Assembly (NCBI GenBank): GCA_050743385.1
Contig: JBOGFJ010000012.1
Coordinates: 1-10,575, forward strand
Direction of reading: 5' to 3'
Length of the DNA stretch: 10,575 bases
Source: JACDBD01 sp050743385
GTDB taxonomy: Bacteria; Actinomycetota; Acidimicrobiia; IMCC26256; JACDBD01
The translations under genes and the position numbers were made by a program. Within the stretch, counting starts at the first letter, position 1; each line of letters opens with the position of its first letter. Shown piece after piece: positions 1 through 5,953 of this stretch. A model generated the notes under the pieces. The model saw only the letters and a program-made list of their open reading frames with translations. It made no database searches and had not been told where the DNA came from.

Positions 1-236
1 AGACGCGGCGAGATCGGCCCGCGCACGTCGATGTGCTCGTGGTAGTTCATCGCCGGCAGCAGGAGGCACGCCAAAAACGCGTCGGAGCGTGGAGAGACCG
101 CGTCCCGGTACGCCTCGGGGACGTCGAAGAACAGTTCCTCGGGGACGTTCGAGGTCGGGCGCGCGGGCTCGACCCGTGCCGCGATCCGAACCTCTCCCTG
201 CCCCAACTCCCGCACCTCGGGAGGGAGGACGATCAT
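1..236 (-). CDS. Unrecognised protein, N-terminal fragment (runs off the left edge)
   Basis: An open minus-strand frame starts at the ATG at 236-234 and is uninterrupted to the window edge, giving 78 residues. It begins MIVLPPEVRELG. Further in it has the stretches EELFFDVPEAYRDAV, DAFLACLLLPAMNY and DVRGPISP. The alternation of acidic, aromatic and aliphatic residues looks like a real folded protein and not an antisense artefact, and the plus strand opposite it encodes only Arg/Pro-rich sequence. I do not recognise the family with confidence. There is no signal peptide or membrane segment in the visible part. Only a weak ribosome-binding site is visible upstream of the ATG. The gene is divergent from the SpoIID-domain gene, with 56 bp between the two starts. 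Function is unknown. Confidence 0.6.
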   Translation of the reverse strand, partial: MIVLPPEVRELGQGEVRIAARVEPARPTSNVPEELFFDVPEAYRDAVSPRSDAFLACLLLPAMNYHEHIDVRGPISPR

Positions 237-292
237 CCGCGAGTCTCGTACCGGCGCGGAGGCCAGGTCGCGACGGCGCAGTCGAGGATGGC
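237..292. promoter_or_regulatory. Divergent intergenic region; ribosome-binding site for the SpoIID-domain gene
   Basis: These 56 bp separate the two proposed divergent starts (ATG at 236, minus strand; GTG at 293, plus strand) and should hold both promoters. The only clear signal is GAGGA at 284-288, about five bases before the GTG at 293, which is why I chose that start. I see no convincing -35/-10 pair. Both starts are predictions; if either gene starts elsewhere, this region shrinks or shifts. Confidence 0.35.
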
Positions 293-1183
293 GTGATCCG
301 CGTCCCTTGGGGACGTTCCCGCCGGCCGCGGGTCTCGGATCCCGAGGACCACGTCGTTCGGGTCTCGACCGGCGTCGGAGGCCAGGTTCTCGACGTCCGC
401 CTGTGCGACTACGTGGCGGGGGCGGTCGCGGCCGAGACCACTCCCGACTGGCCGGACGAGGCGCTCCTGGCCCAGGCGGTCGCATCCCGCACGTTCGCGC
501 TCCATCGCCTCGCTCGTCCCCGGAGTCGCCGCTACGACGTCGTGACCACGACCCTCGACCAGTACTTCGTGCTCCCTCACCTCGTGGCCGCGCGCGTCAG
601 GACGTTCGTCGAGAGGACGCGCGGCCAGTACCTCACCGCCGGCCCGGCCCGCCGCTCGCCGGTACCCTTCGGCGCCTTCTTCCACGCGACCTGCGGTGGC
701 GGCACCGACCTGCCCTCGGCCGTCTGGGTATCGGCCGGCGACCAGAACCACGAGGCCGCCACGTGCGCAGAGTGTTGCCGGTCGCCGCGCCCGTGGCGCG
801 CGACGGTCGACCGTGAGGAGCTCCTGGCCGCCGCGGGCATGGTCCGGGAGACGCGCGGCGAGTGGCGCGTCGACGTGGAGGAGCGCACGCCCTCGGGGCG
901 TCTCCGTCTCCTCCGCGTAACGGCGGGTGTTCAGAGCGCCGTCGTCGCCGCCGACACGCTGCGCGCGCAGCTTGGATACGGGCGCGTGAGGAGCGCCCGC
1001 TTCGTCTGGACGGTCTCGCTCAACCATCTTCGCCTCGACGGCGTCGGCCACGGCCACGGCGTCGGCCTCTGCCAGCACGGAGCACGCGGCATGGCGACGC
1101 GGGGAGCGACGTACGGCGACATCCTCGCGCACTACTACCCGCGCAGCCGCCTCGTGCAGCCCGGCGTGGTGGATGCGTCGTAG
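293..1183 (+). CDS. SpoIID/LytB domain protein (putative peptidoglycan lytic transglycosylase)
   Basis: The protein has 296 residues from GTG 293. SpoIID-family enzymes cleave glycan strands of peptidoglycan from which stem peptides have been removed, outside the membrane. The N-terminal family block is clear at residues 38-66: CDYVAGAVAAETTPDWPDEA, followed by AQAVASRTFAL. It includes Glu48, at the position of the catalytic Glu in SpoIID. The middle has FHATCGGGTD and later CAECC; His and Cys residues in this region bind zinc in the clostridial SpoIID structure. The C-terminal signature HGHGVGLCQHG lies at residues 253-263, followed by an ILAHYYPRSRL end. No hydrophobic signal peptide is visible from this start. 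An upstream extension to 89 adds only Arg/Pro-rich sequence that is antisense to the neighbouring gene. The protein ends 27 bp before a convergent glycosyltransferase gene. SpoIID domains are common in non-sporulating actinobacteria, so this does not indicate sporulation. Confidence 0.88.
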   Translation: MIRVPWGRSRRPRVSDPEDHVVRVSTGVGGQVLDVRLCDYVAGAVAAETTPDWPDEALLAQAVASRTFALHRLARPRSRRYDVVTTTLDQYFVLPHLVAARVRTFVERTRGQYLTAGPARRSPVPFGAFFHATCGGGTDLPSAVWVSAGDQNHEAATCAECCRSPRPWRATVDREELLAAAGMVRETRGEWRVDVEERTPSGRLRLLRVTAGVQSAVVAADTLRAQLGYGRVRSARFVWTVSLNHLRLDGVGHGHGVGLCQHGARGMATRGATYGDILAHYYPRSRLVQPGVVDAS

Positions 1184-1210
1184 CGTGGAGTCGGTGTTCG
1201 GGCTCCGGAG

Positions 1211-1930
1211 TCACGGTGCAGGTACGTACCGTCGCTCGGGAGGTATGGCCTCCAGGCGCAGGTCGGTCTCGTCGACCAGGTAGCGGTACCCGATTCGCTG
1301 GTACAAGTGCTGAGGATCGAGTGCCTCGTATCGCGCCACGCGCGAGGCGCGGTCTTCGGGTCGGATCATGCGCAGGTGGTAGATGTTCAGGCCCGTGTGC
1401 CGGCTCACCTCGTCGAGTTGAGCTACCAGCTCGAGCGGCATCCAGAAGCGATGCACCCTCCGAGGATCGAAGCGACGATGCTCGGGCGCGTTCCTGAACA
1501 GACGGCACAACGTCTTCATGCCCCAGACACCGTCGACCCGATAGTGGAAAGGGTCGTCCCACAGCTCGCGGAGGTCGAACCGGTAGACCTGAATGCCGTC
1601 CCGCTCGGCGTCGGCGAGAAGACGACGGGCTCGCTCGACGAAGCCGAGCTCGATCCTCTCATCGGCGTCGAGGCACAGGCACCAGTCCCCGCCGTGGCGC
1701 CGCGCTGCCTTCACGAGCGCGATCTGGTTGGCCTTCTCGTCCCATGGTCGGCCCGGCGGATTGCGTAGCAACTCGACGACCTTCGGATGCTCCGAGAGGA
1801 TGCCGGCGGTGGCGTCGGTCGACCCGTCGTCGAGCGCAACGATGCCGTCGACGCACGACTGGATGTTCTCGAGCCAGCCGGGGAGGAAGCGCTCCTCGTC
1901 CCGAGCCTGGAGCAGGGCGATCAGTCGCAC
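1211..1930 (-). CDS. Glycosyltransferase family 2 (second of a tandem pair)
   Basis: A 239-residue GT-A fold glycosyltransferase that transfers a sugar from a nucleotide-sugar donor; donor and acceptor are unknown. The fold starts at once with RLIALLQARDEERFLPGWL. Then come LDDGSTDAT, with nucleotide-binding Asp34/Asp35, and the metal-binding DxD within CLCLDADERIE (Asp88, Asp90). The second half is rich in His, Arg and Trp (for example RRVHRFWMPLEL and HLRMIRPEDR), as in WaaE/KdtX-like and related soluble GT2 enzymes. No membrane segment is visible. The GTG at 1930-1928 is chosen because it lies just before the core fold and overlaps the stop of the preceding gene (TGA 1923-1921), which suggests translational coupling. 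In-frame sequence upstream of it is antisense or out of frame to the previous gene. It is the last gene of the operon that starts with the PqqD-like gene. Confidence 0.88.
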   Translation of the reverse strand: MRLIALLQARDEERFLPGWLENIQSCVDGIVALDDGSTDATAGILSEHPKVVELLRNPPGRPWDEKANQIALVKAARRHGGDWCLCLDADERIELGFVERARRLLADAERDGIQVYRFDLRELWDDPFHYRVDGVWGMKTLCRLFRNAPEHRRFDPRRVHRFWMPLELVAQLDEVSRHTGLNIYHLRMIRPEDRASRVARYEALDPQHLYQRIGYRYLVDETDLRLEAIPPERRYVPAP

Positions 1931-2643
1931 GACCCGGACCGCTCGGATCCTGCCTGACGTCGCCTGCGGTCGAGCGTCGCCTTGAGCACCCGGGCGTAAC
2001 CCGTCGCCGGCGCGTTCGTGCGGTGGCTGAGGTTCGCGCCGTGCACCCGCCGCCGCGACACGACGGCGGGGAGCACGTGCATCCGTAGGCCCAGGTCGCG
2101 GGCGCGCGCGTACCAGTCGAAGAACTCGCCGACCCGCCACTGCTCGTCGAAGTTCCCCACGCGACGGAACGTCTCGAGCCGTGTGAGCAGCGTCCCGGCC
2201 GAGCACGCCGGCATCGGGTCGGGGGGACAGTGGAGCGTCCGCGCAACCTCATCGTCGAGCTCCGGGCTCAGGAAGTGCTGAACGTGACCGAAGACGAGGT
2301 CGAGGCTCGGCTCCGCGACCAGAGCAGCCATTTGGCCGGCGAGCTTCTCCGGCGCCCAGACGTCGTCGGCACTGAGGAACGCCACGTACTCGCCCCCGGC
2401 GAGCGCGACGCCGCGGTTCATCGCCCCTCCGGGCCCCCGGTTGGGCTGGTGCACGTACCGCACGGCCGCGTCCAGGCCGGCCGCCACCTCGGCGGTGCCG
2501 TCGGTCGATCCGTCGTCGACCACCACGACCTCGACGGGTCGATACGTCTGGGCAAGTGCGCTGTCGACGGCCTCGGCGAGGTACAGCTCGCCGTTGTGCA
2601 CCGGAATCACCACCGTGATCAACGGCGCTCCACCCGGAGTCAT
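1921..2643 (-). CDS. Glycosyltransferase family 2 (first of a tandem pair)
   Basis: A 240-residue GT2 enzyme. It starts with the ITVVIPVHNGELYL strand-loop (from residue 9), then VVVVDDGSTDGT, with Asp43/Asp44 binding the nucleotide. The metal-site motif is FLSADDVWAPEKL (Asp93, Asp94). The C-terminal part contains DWYARARDLGLRM and the RRRVHGANLS motif typical of this GT2 subgroup, then an Arg-rich helix. There is no transmembrane anchor, so it probably acts at the inner face of the membrane or in the cytosol. The start ATG (2643-2641) overlaps the stop of the HprK-like gene as ATGA, and its own stop lies inside the start region of the next glycosyltransferase. All three should therefore be translated from one message. 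Acceptor and sugar cannot be told from sequence; surface glycan or a peptide/protein acceptor are both possible. Confidence 0.9.
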   Translation of the reverse strand: MTPGGAPLITVVIPVHNGELYLAEAVDSALAQTYRPVEVVVVDDGSTDGTAEVAAGLDAAVRYVHQPNRGPGGAMNRGVALAGGEYVAFLSADDVWAPEKLAGQMAALVAEPSLDLVFGHVQHFLSPELDDEVARTLHCPPDPMPACSAGTLLTRLETFRRVGNFDEQWRVGEFFDWYARARDLGLRMHVLPAVVSRRRVHGANLSHRTNAPATGYARVLKATLDRRRRQAGSERSGSCD

Positions 2644-3740
2644 GCGACGGTGGCTGCCGGGGGGACCGGGTCGCGATCCGGCCGGGTCGCCGCTTCCTCG
2701 TGCAGTGCGTCGAGGAGGTGGGCGATCGCCGCAGGGATGGTCGAGGCGTCTTCGCCGATGGCGAGCTCGTAGACGGGAATGCGGCGCGAGAGGTCGGCCA
2801 GGGCCGGAAGCACACGCGCCGCGGTCTGGGGCGAGAGCAGGACCGTTGTCGGGGCCAGAGCCCGGAGCATCGCGCCCGGTGAGCTTGGCGCGACGGTGGT
2901 CGTCGGCTGACTCGTCAGCCGCGGTACCAGCACCGCCCGGAGGGGGAACGCCGTCGTCAACGCGCCGGGTACGTGGTCGTGCAGGGAGCAGAGTGCCTTC
3001 TCGTCGCTCCTCCGGTCTCGGTTGCTCACCATGGGAGCGAGGAACGGGAGCCGGGCGAGGCCCGAGACGTCGGTCTTCCCCGTGCAATACAGGCTGTGGA
3101 CCCACGGCCGCGGTCCGGGGTCGAGCAGGCAGTAGTCGTCGGCCGCGTACAGCAGCGGAGACCGGAGGCAGGCCAGGGCCGTGGTCGACTTGCCCGCTCC
3201 TCCCTGCCCCACGACGAGCACCCCGCCGTCGGGACGACCAACCGCACCGCCGTGCACGAGCAGCGTTCCCCGGTCGGCCGTCCACGCCTGGAGCAGACGC
3301 CGGAGGGGAGCCGCCCGCTCCGGCATCGGGAGGTCGCCGGCGTCAGGGGTCCAGCAGAGGGCGAGACGCCGTTCCCGGTCGAGAACCGTGAGCAGCCGCG
3401 CGGCCACCTGGAACACGGTGTGGAACCGGGCGTTGGAGAAGTCCTCGACCACCCCGCTCGCGCGGACCTGGTCGTTCGTCCACGGTCGGGGCGGCGGCGG
3501 GGTGGCCGTCGACGCGCTGTCGAACGAGCACACCGTCAGCTCCGCCGGACCCGACGCCGTGCAACCGAGATGGGCGAGCCCGGAGCCGAGCGCTGTCACG
3601 AGCGCGGGCCCGGCGAAGCGGAGCTCCACCTCCCGTCCGCCGATCCGGAAGCAGCGTGAGACGGCGCCGCACGCGCCCTCGGCGGCCGCGTAGGCGCGTT
3701 CGAGCTTGTCGAAGAACGCCTCGGTACCTCCGGCAGTCAC
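2640..3740 (-). CDS. HprK-like P-loop kinase of the PqqD-associated type
   Basis: A protein of 366 residues from GTG 3740, or 378 from TTG 3776. The N-terminal half is poorly conserved. It is followed by a C-terminal domain like that of HPr kinase/phosphorylase: GTLLVHGGAVGRPDG, then the Walker A motif GQGGAGKSTT near residues 177-186, then ADDYCLLD near residue 200 as the probable Walker B/Mg site. Conserved HSLYCTGK and SDEKALCSL segments follow. True HprK phosphorylates Ser46 of HPr. Relatives beside PqqD-like genes include lasso-peptide tailoring kinases and the HprK-related kinases of an uncharacterised system; their targets mostly differ from HPr. No HPr or PTS gene is visible here. The start is uncertain: GTG 3740 lies 11 bases after the PqqD stop, while TTG 3776 would overlap it; neither has a strong ribosome-binding site. 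The stop overlaps the next gene's ATG. Confidence 0.82.
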   Translation of the reverse strand: MTAGGTEAFFDKLERAYAAAEGACGAVSRCFRIGGREVELRFAGPALVTALGSGLAHLGCTASGPAELTVCSFDSASTATPPPPRPWTNDQVRASGVVEDFSNARFHTVFQVAARLLTVLDRERRLALCWTPDAGDLPMPERAAPLRRLLQAWTADRGTLLVHGGAVGRPDGGVLVVGQGGAGKSTTALACLRSPLLYAADDYCLLDPGPRPWVHSLYCTGKTDVSGLARLPFLAPMVSNRDRRSDEKALCSLHDHVPGALTTAFPLRAVLVPRLTSQPTTTVAPSSPGAMLRALAPTTVLLSPQTAARVLPALADLSRRIPVYELAIGEDASTIPAAIAHLLDALHEEAATRPDRDPVPPAATVA

Positions 3741-3751
3741 GGCCGCCCGGG

Positions 3752-4225
3752 CTATGGGCGTTCCGCGAGGGGCCAACCCCGCTCGTCCACGGCGAGGACC
3801 GGGTCGAGCTGGATCAGGTTCTGGAGGTCGATGTAACGCTCGAGCCGCGGCGCCACGAAGGGCGTCCGCTCCCCGTCGTCGGCGGGCCCCGGCGAATCGA
3901 TGCCTGGCACCGTCCCGGGGTCACGCGGGTCATCCGGGGAGTCGTCGGGGGACGCGGGGACGACGAGCCCTTCCGTCTGGAGATCGCGGATCAGCTCGTC
4001 GAGCGCGCCCCGGATGAGCGGCTCCTCTCCTTCGTAGCGCGCTCGAACCGCGGCGACGCAGTCCGCCACTGTCGCTCCGGCTGCAAGCCCCTCCCACAGC
4101 AGCGCGCCGGCCGCGTCGAGGCTGTAGTAGGTGCCGGTGCCGAGGTTGATGACGATCACTTCACCTTCGACGGCCTCCCACGCGACCGTCGGCGCGTTCA
4201 CCTGCAACCGCTCGGCGTCGGGCAC
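3752..4225 (-). CDS. PqqD-like protein (RRE fold) with a leader-like C-terminal tail
   Basis: A 157-residue protein in three parts. Residues 8-90 match the PqqD winged-helix fold: VAWEAVEGEVIVINLGTGTY, then LDAAGALLWEGL, then TVADCVAAV and an LDELIRDLQTEGLV end. PqqD-like domains act as RiPP recognition elements, binding peptide leaders for modifying enzymes. Residues 91-120 are a flexible linker rich in Pro, Asp and Ser. Residues 121-157 are a distinct tail containing PFVAPRLERYIDLQNLIQLD and ending VDERGWPLAERP. The tail somewhat resembles lasso leader peptides (aromatic-x-x-P-x-L), but lacks the usual Gly and Thr of that motif. The start GTG (4225-4223) is well supported by GGGAGG with a five-base spacer. 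It is the first gene of the operon with the HprK-like kinase and two glycosyltransferases. PqqA, PqqC and PqqE are not here, so a role in PQQ synthesis is unlikely. Confidence 0.85.
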   Translation of the reverse strand: MPDAERLQVNAPTVAWEAVEGEVIVINLGTGTYYSLDAAGALLWEGLAAGATVADCVAAVRARYEGEEPLIRGALDELIRDLQTEGLVVPASPDDSPDDPRDPGTVPGIDSPGPADDGERTPFVAPRLERYIDLQNLIQLDPVLAVDERGWPLAERP

Positions 4226-4230
4226 TGCGA

Positions 4231-4236
4231 CCTCCC
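4231..4236 (-). promoter_or_regulatory. Strong ribosome-binding site of the PqqD-like gene
   Basis: On the minus strand this reads GGGAGG, followed by the five bases TCGCA and the GTG start at 4225. It is one of the clearest Shine-Dalgarno sites in the window and decides the start of the PqqD-like protein against longer in-frame options that would run into the divergent gene. Confidence 0.7.
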
Positions 4237-4255
4237 GATTGGTCGGCCCGTGACG

Positions 4256-4276
4256 TACCCTGCCGTCCACGTGGAC
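4256..4276 (+). promoter_or_regulatory. Possible -10 element and palindrome at the start of the nucleotidyltransferase gene
   Basis: TACCCT at 4256-4261 fits the actinobacterial -10 pattern TANNNT and would place transcription start within a few bases of the GTG at 4271. With no Shine-Dalgarno sequence in front of that GTG, a leaderless message is plausible. The GTG itself sits in the perfect 12-bp palindrome GTCCACGTGGAC at 4265-4276, which could be an operator. Palindromes of this length occur by chance a few times per 10 kb, so this rests mainly on position. Confidence 0.3.
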
Positions 4277-5563
4277 CGTCGCACCAAAGTTGTCAGCGGA
4301 AGCTACTACAGCCTGCGGCGGATACCCGCGGACCTCACCGCCCACCTCGATCAGGGCGCGCCCCGGAGCGAAGTCCTCGGAGCGCTCGGGATCCTGAGCA
4401 CCACCCGTCAGCTTCCCGGTCTCTCCGGTCACGTCTGGCCCAACCCCGACGACGAGCTCCTGCTGCTCGCTTCGCTCGGTCCCGACGAGGTCGCTGCCGA
4501 CGCCTGGCGCCGCCTCCGCCCTCGCTTCGCCCTCGACGAGATCACCTATCAGCAGTACGAGTTGCTTCCGCTGCTCGGCGACCGCCTGCGCAAGCTCGGT
4601 CTCGACGACCCCGTCCTGCCCGCCCTCACCGACGTGATCCGCTACACCTGGCGCGAGAACCGGCTGCGCCAGGCGGACCTGTCGCGTGTGATCAGCGCGT
4701 TTGATGCCGTGGGCATCCCCGTACTCGTGCTCAAGGGAGTCGGACTCGTCGCCACGTGCTACGCCCATGCCGGATTGCGTCGCATGACCGACGCCGACGT
4801 GATGGTGCCCGAGCTGCAGCGTGATGCGGCGCTGGCGGTTCTCGCGGCCGACGGCTGGGACGTGCCGTCACCGCAGAAGCTCCGACGCTTCCCACTCCAA
4901 TACGCGTGGGGCGTCAAGCATTCGAACGGCGCGCGACTCGACCTCCACTGGAAGGCGCCGGATGAGCTCGTCGTTCGCGGCGACGAGGCCCGCTCGTGCG
5001 ACGATCTGTGGGAAGCGTCCGTCGAGATCGACATCGCCGGCGTTCCCGCACGGACACTCTGTCCACCCGACCACCTTCTCCACGTGACCCTCCATGGGCT
5101 TCACTGGATCAGCCATGCACAGCTCCGGTGGGTGGCCGACGCGATGACGATCCTCGCGTCGAACGCGTTCGACTGGGACCGCCTGATCCACCAAGCCCGT
5201 CGGCGACGCCTCACGTGGGCGATGCGCAACGCCCTGTCGTATCTCCGGTTCCGCGTGCACGGCCGCGTGCCGCAGCATGCGATCGACCTCCTCGCGGCCA
5301 CTCGGCCCGACTACCGCGAGCGCCTGGCATTCACTGCCCGCTCGACCCCCCTCCGCCGATCTCGTTGGGTAGGGAACGTCGTACCGCTCCTCGCCAAATA
5401 CGTCGATCGGAGCACGCACCTGCCGCTCGGACGCGCCGTTCTCGGCATACCCGCGTTCCTGCGGGACCGCTGGGGCGTCGACGAGTCGCAGCGGCTGGTC
5501 ACCTACGTCGCGAGCCGCGCTGCTCAGAGGCTTCGCCGCCGAGAAGACGCTTCGACGCCGTGA
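4271..5563 (+). CDS. Nucleotidyltransferase-fold protein of the PF14907 type
   Basis: A 430-residue protein resembling the uncharacterised nucleotidyltransferase family that accompanies PqqD-like and HprK-like genes. An N-terminal helical part (DDELLLLASL, then YQQYELLPLLGDRLRKLG) leads into the core motif GIPVLVLKGVGLVATCYAHA with Lys155. This is followed by GLRRMTDADVMV, whose Asp174 and Asp176 correspond to the paired metal-binding acidic residues of nucleotidyltransferases. LDLHWKA (His226, Trp227) is another family hallmark. The C-terminal half is helical, with DHLLHVTLHGLHW, and ends in an Arg-rich stretch. Transfer of a nucleotide to a sugar, peptide or other acceptor is inferred; no substrate is known to me. 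Possible starts are GTG 4271 and GTG 4250; neither has a ribosome-binding site. It is divergent from the PqqD operon over a gap of about 25-45 bp, which suggests shared control. Confidence 0.82.
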   Translation: MDRRTKVVSGSYYSLRRIPADLTAHLDQGAPRSEVLGALGILSTTRQLPGLSGHVWPNPDDELLLLASLGPDEVAADAWRRLRPRFALDEITYQQYELLPLLGDRLRKLGLDDPVLPALTDVIRYTWRENRLRQADLSRVISAFDAVGIPVLVLKGVGLVATCYAHAGLRRMTDADVMVPELQRDAALAVLAADGWDVPSPQKLRRFPLQYAWGVKHSNGARLDLHWKAPDELVVRGDEARSCDDLWEASVEIDIAGVPARTLCPPDHLLHVTLHGLHWISHAQLRWVADAMTILASNAFDWDRLIHQARRRRLTWAMRNALSYLRFRVHGRVPQHAIDLLAATRPDYRERLAFTARSTPLRRSRWVGNVVPLLAKYVDRSTHLPLGRAVLGIPAFLRDRWGVDESQRLVTYVASRAAQRLRRREDASTP

Positions 5564-5599
5564 GCCGACGAGCTCCCTCCTCGTAGCGGCGGTTCTCGC

Positions 5600-5953
5600 C
5601 TAGGTCTCCGCGGCGTTCAGCGCGTCGGTGAGCGAGGCCTCGACGCGCACGACCTCGTCCAGTTGGCTGAGCACGAGCACGCGGTGCACGAGCGTCGTCG
5701 CATCGGCGACCAGGCGCAGCTCGTGACGGCGGGCCCGGAGTCGCGACGCAAGCTCGAAGATCATGCGTATGCCGGTGCTGTCGAGGAACGTCGTCTTGGA
5801 CAGGTCGATGACGAGGGCCCCCGTATCGGGCGTCACCGCCATCGTGATCGTCGACTCCGTCTCGTCGACGTTGGAGAGGTCGAGCTCGCCCAGGATCCGC
5901 GCCACGAGCATCGGCCCGCGCGCATCGATCTCCACCGATCCGATCCCGCTCAC
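5600..5953 (-). CDS. STAS-domain anti-sigma-factor antagonist (RsbV/SpoIIAA-like)
   Basis: A 117-residue single STAS domain. In partner switching, the unphosphorylated antagonist binds an RsbW-type kinase and frees its partner (classically a sigma factor). The kinase phosphorylates it on a conserved Ser, and a PP2C phosphatase reverses this. The expected motif is present: LVIDLSKTTFLDSTGIRMIF, with Ser59 in DSTG as the likely phosphorylation site. Upstream is VARILGELDLSN, the usual first strands, and the length is typical of the family. The start GTG (5953-5951) overlaps the stop of the upstream phosphatase/kinase gene as GTGA, so the two proteins should be made together and are very probably cognate partners. 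It ends 36 bp from the convergent nucleotidyltransferase gene. No sigma-factor gene is visible in the window, so the final output is unknown. Confidence 0.92.
   Translation of the reverse strand: MSGIGSVEIDARGPMLVARILGELDLSNVDETESTITMAVTPDTGALVIDLSKTTFLDSTGIRMIFELASRLRARRHELRLVADATTLVHRVLVLSQLDEVVRVEASLTDALNAAET

Noticed and set aside
233..1132. Open minus-strand frame opposite the SpoIID-domain gene
   Set aside because: The plus strand carries clear SpoIID motifs; the minus-strand translation is low-complexity Arg/Ala-rich sequence.
293..1183. Evidence for endospore formation from the SpoIID-domain protein and the SpoIIE-type phosphatase
   Set aside because: Both domain types are widespread in non-sporulating actinobacteria and no other sporulation gene is present.
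1184..1210. Possible terminator between the convergent SpoIID-domain and glycosyltransferase genes
   Set aside because: Only short complementary bits (GGAG with GCTCC, and CTCCGGAG) are visible, with no stable stem or T-run.
2640..4225. A complete lasso-peptide or PQQ biosynthesis cluster
   Set aside because: PqqD-like and HprK-like proteins occur in such clusters, but no B2 protease, cyclase, separate precursor, PqqA, PqqC or PqqE is visible in the window.
3656..4249. Extension of the nucleotidyltransferase frame upstream of 4250
   Set aside because: It is antisense to the well-supported PqqD-like gene and the start of the kinase gene, and its translation is Arg/Pro-rich without family motifs.
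5568..5584. ACGAG / CTCGT hairpin between convergent genes as a terminator
   Set aside because: The stem is only five base pairs with a seven-base loop and there is no T-run on either side. A weak bidirectional terminator cannot be excluded, but is not supported.
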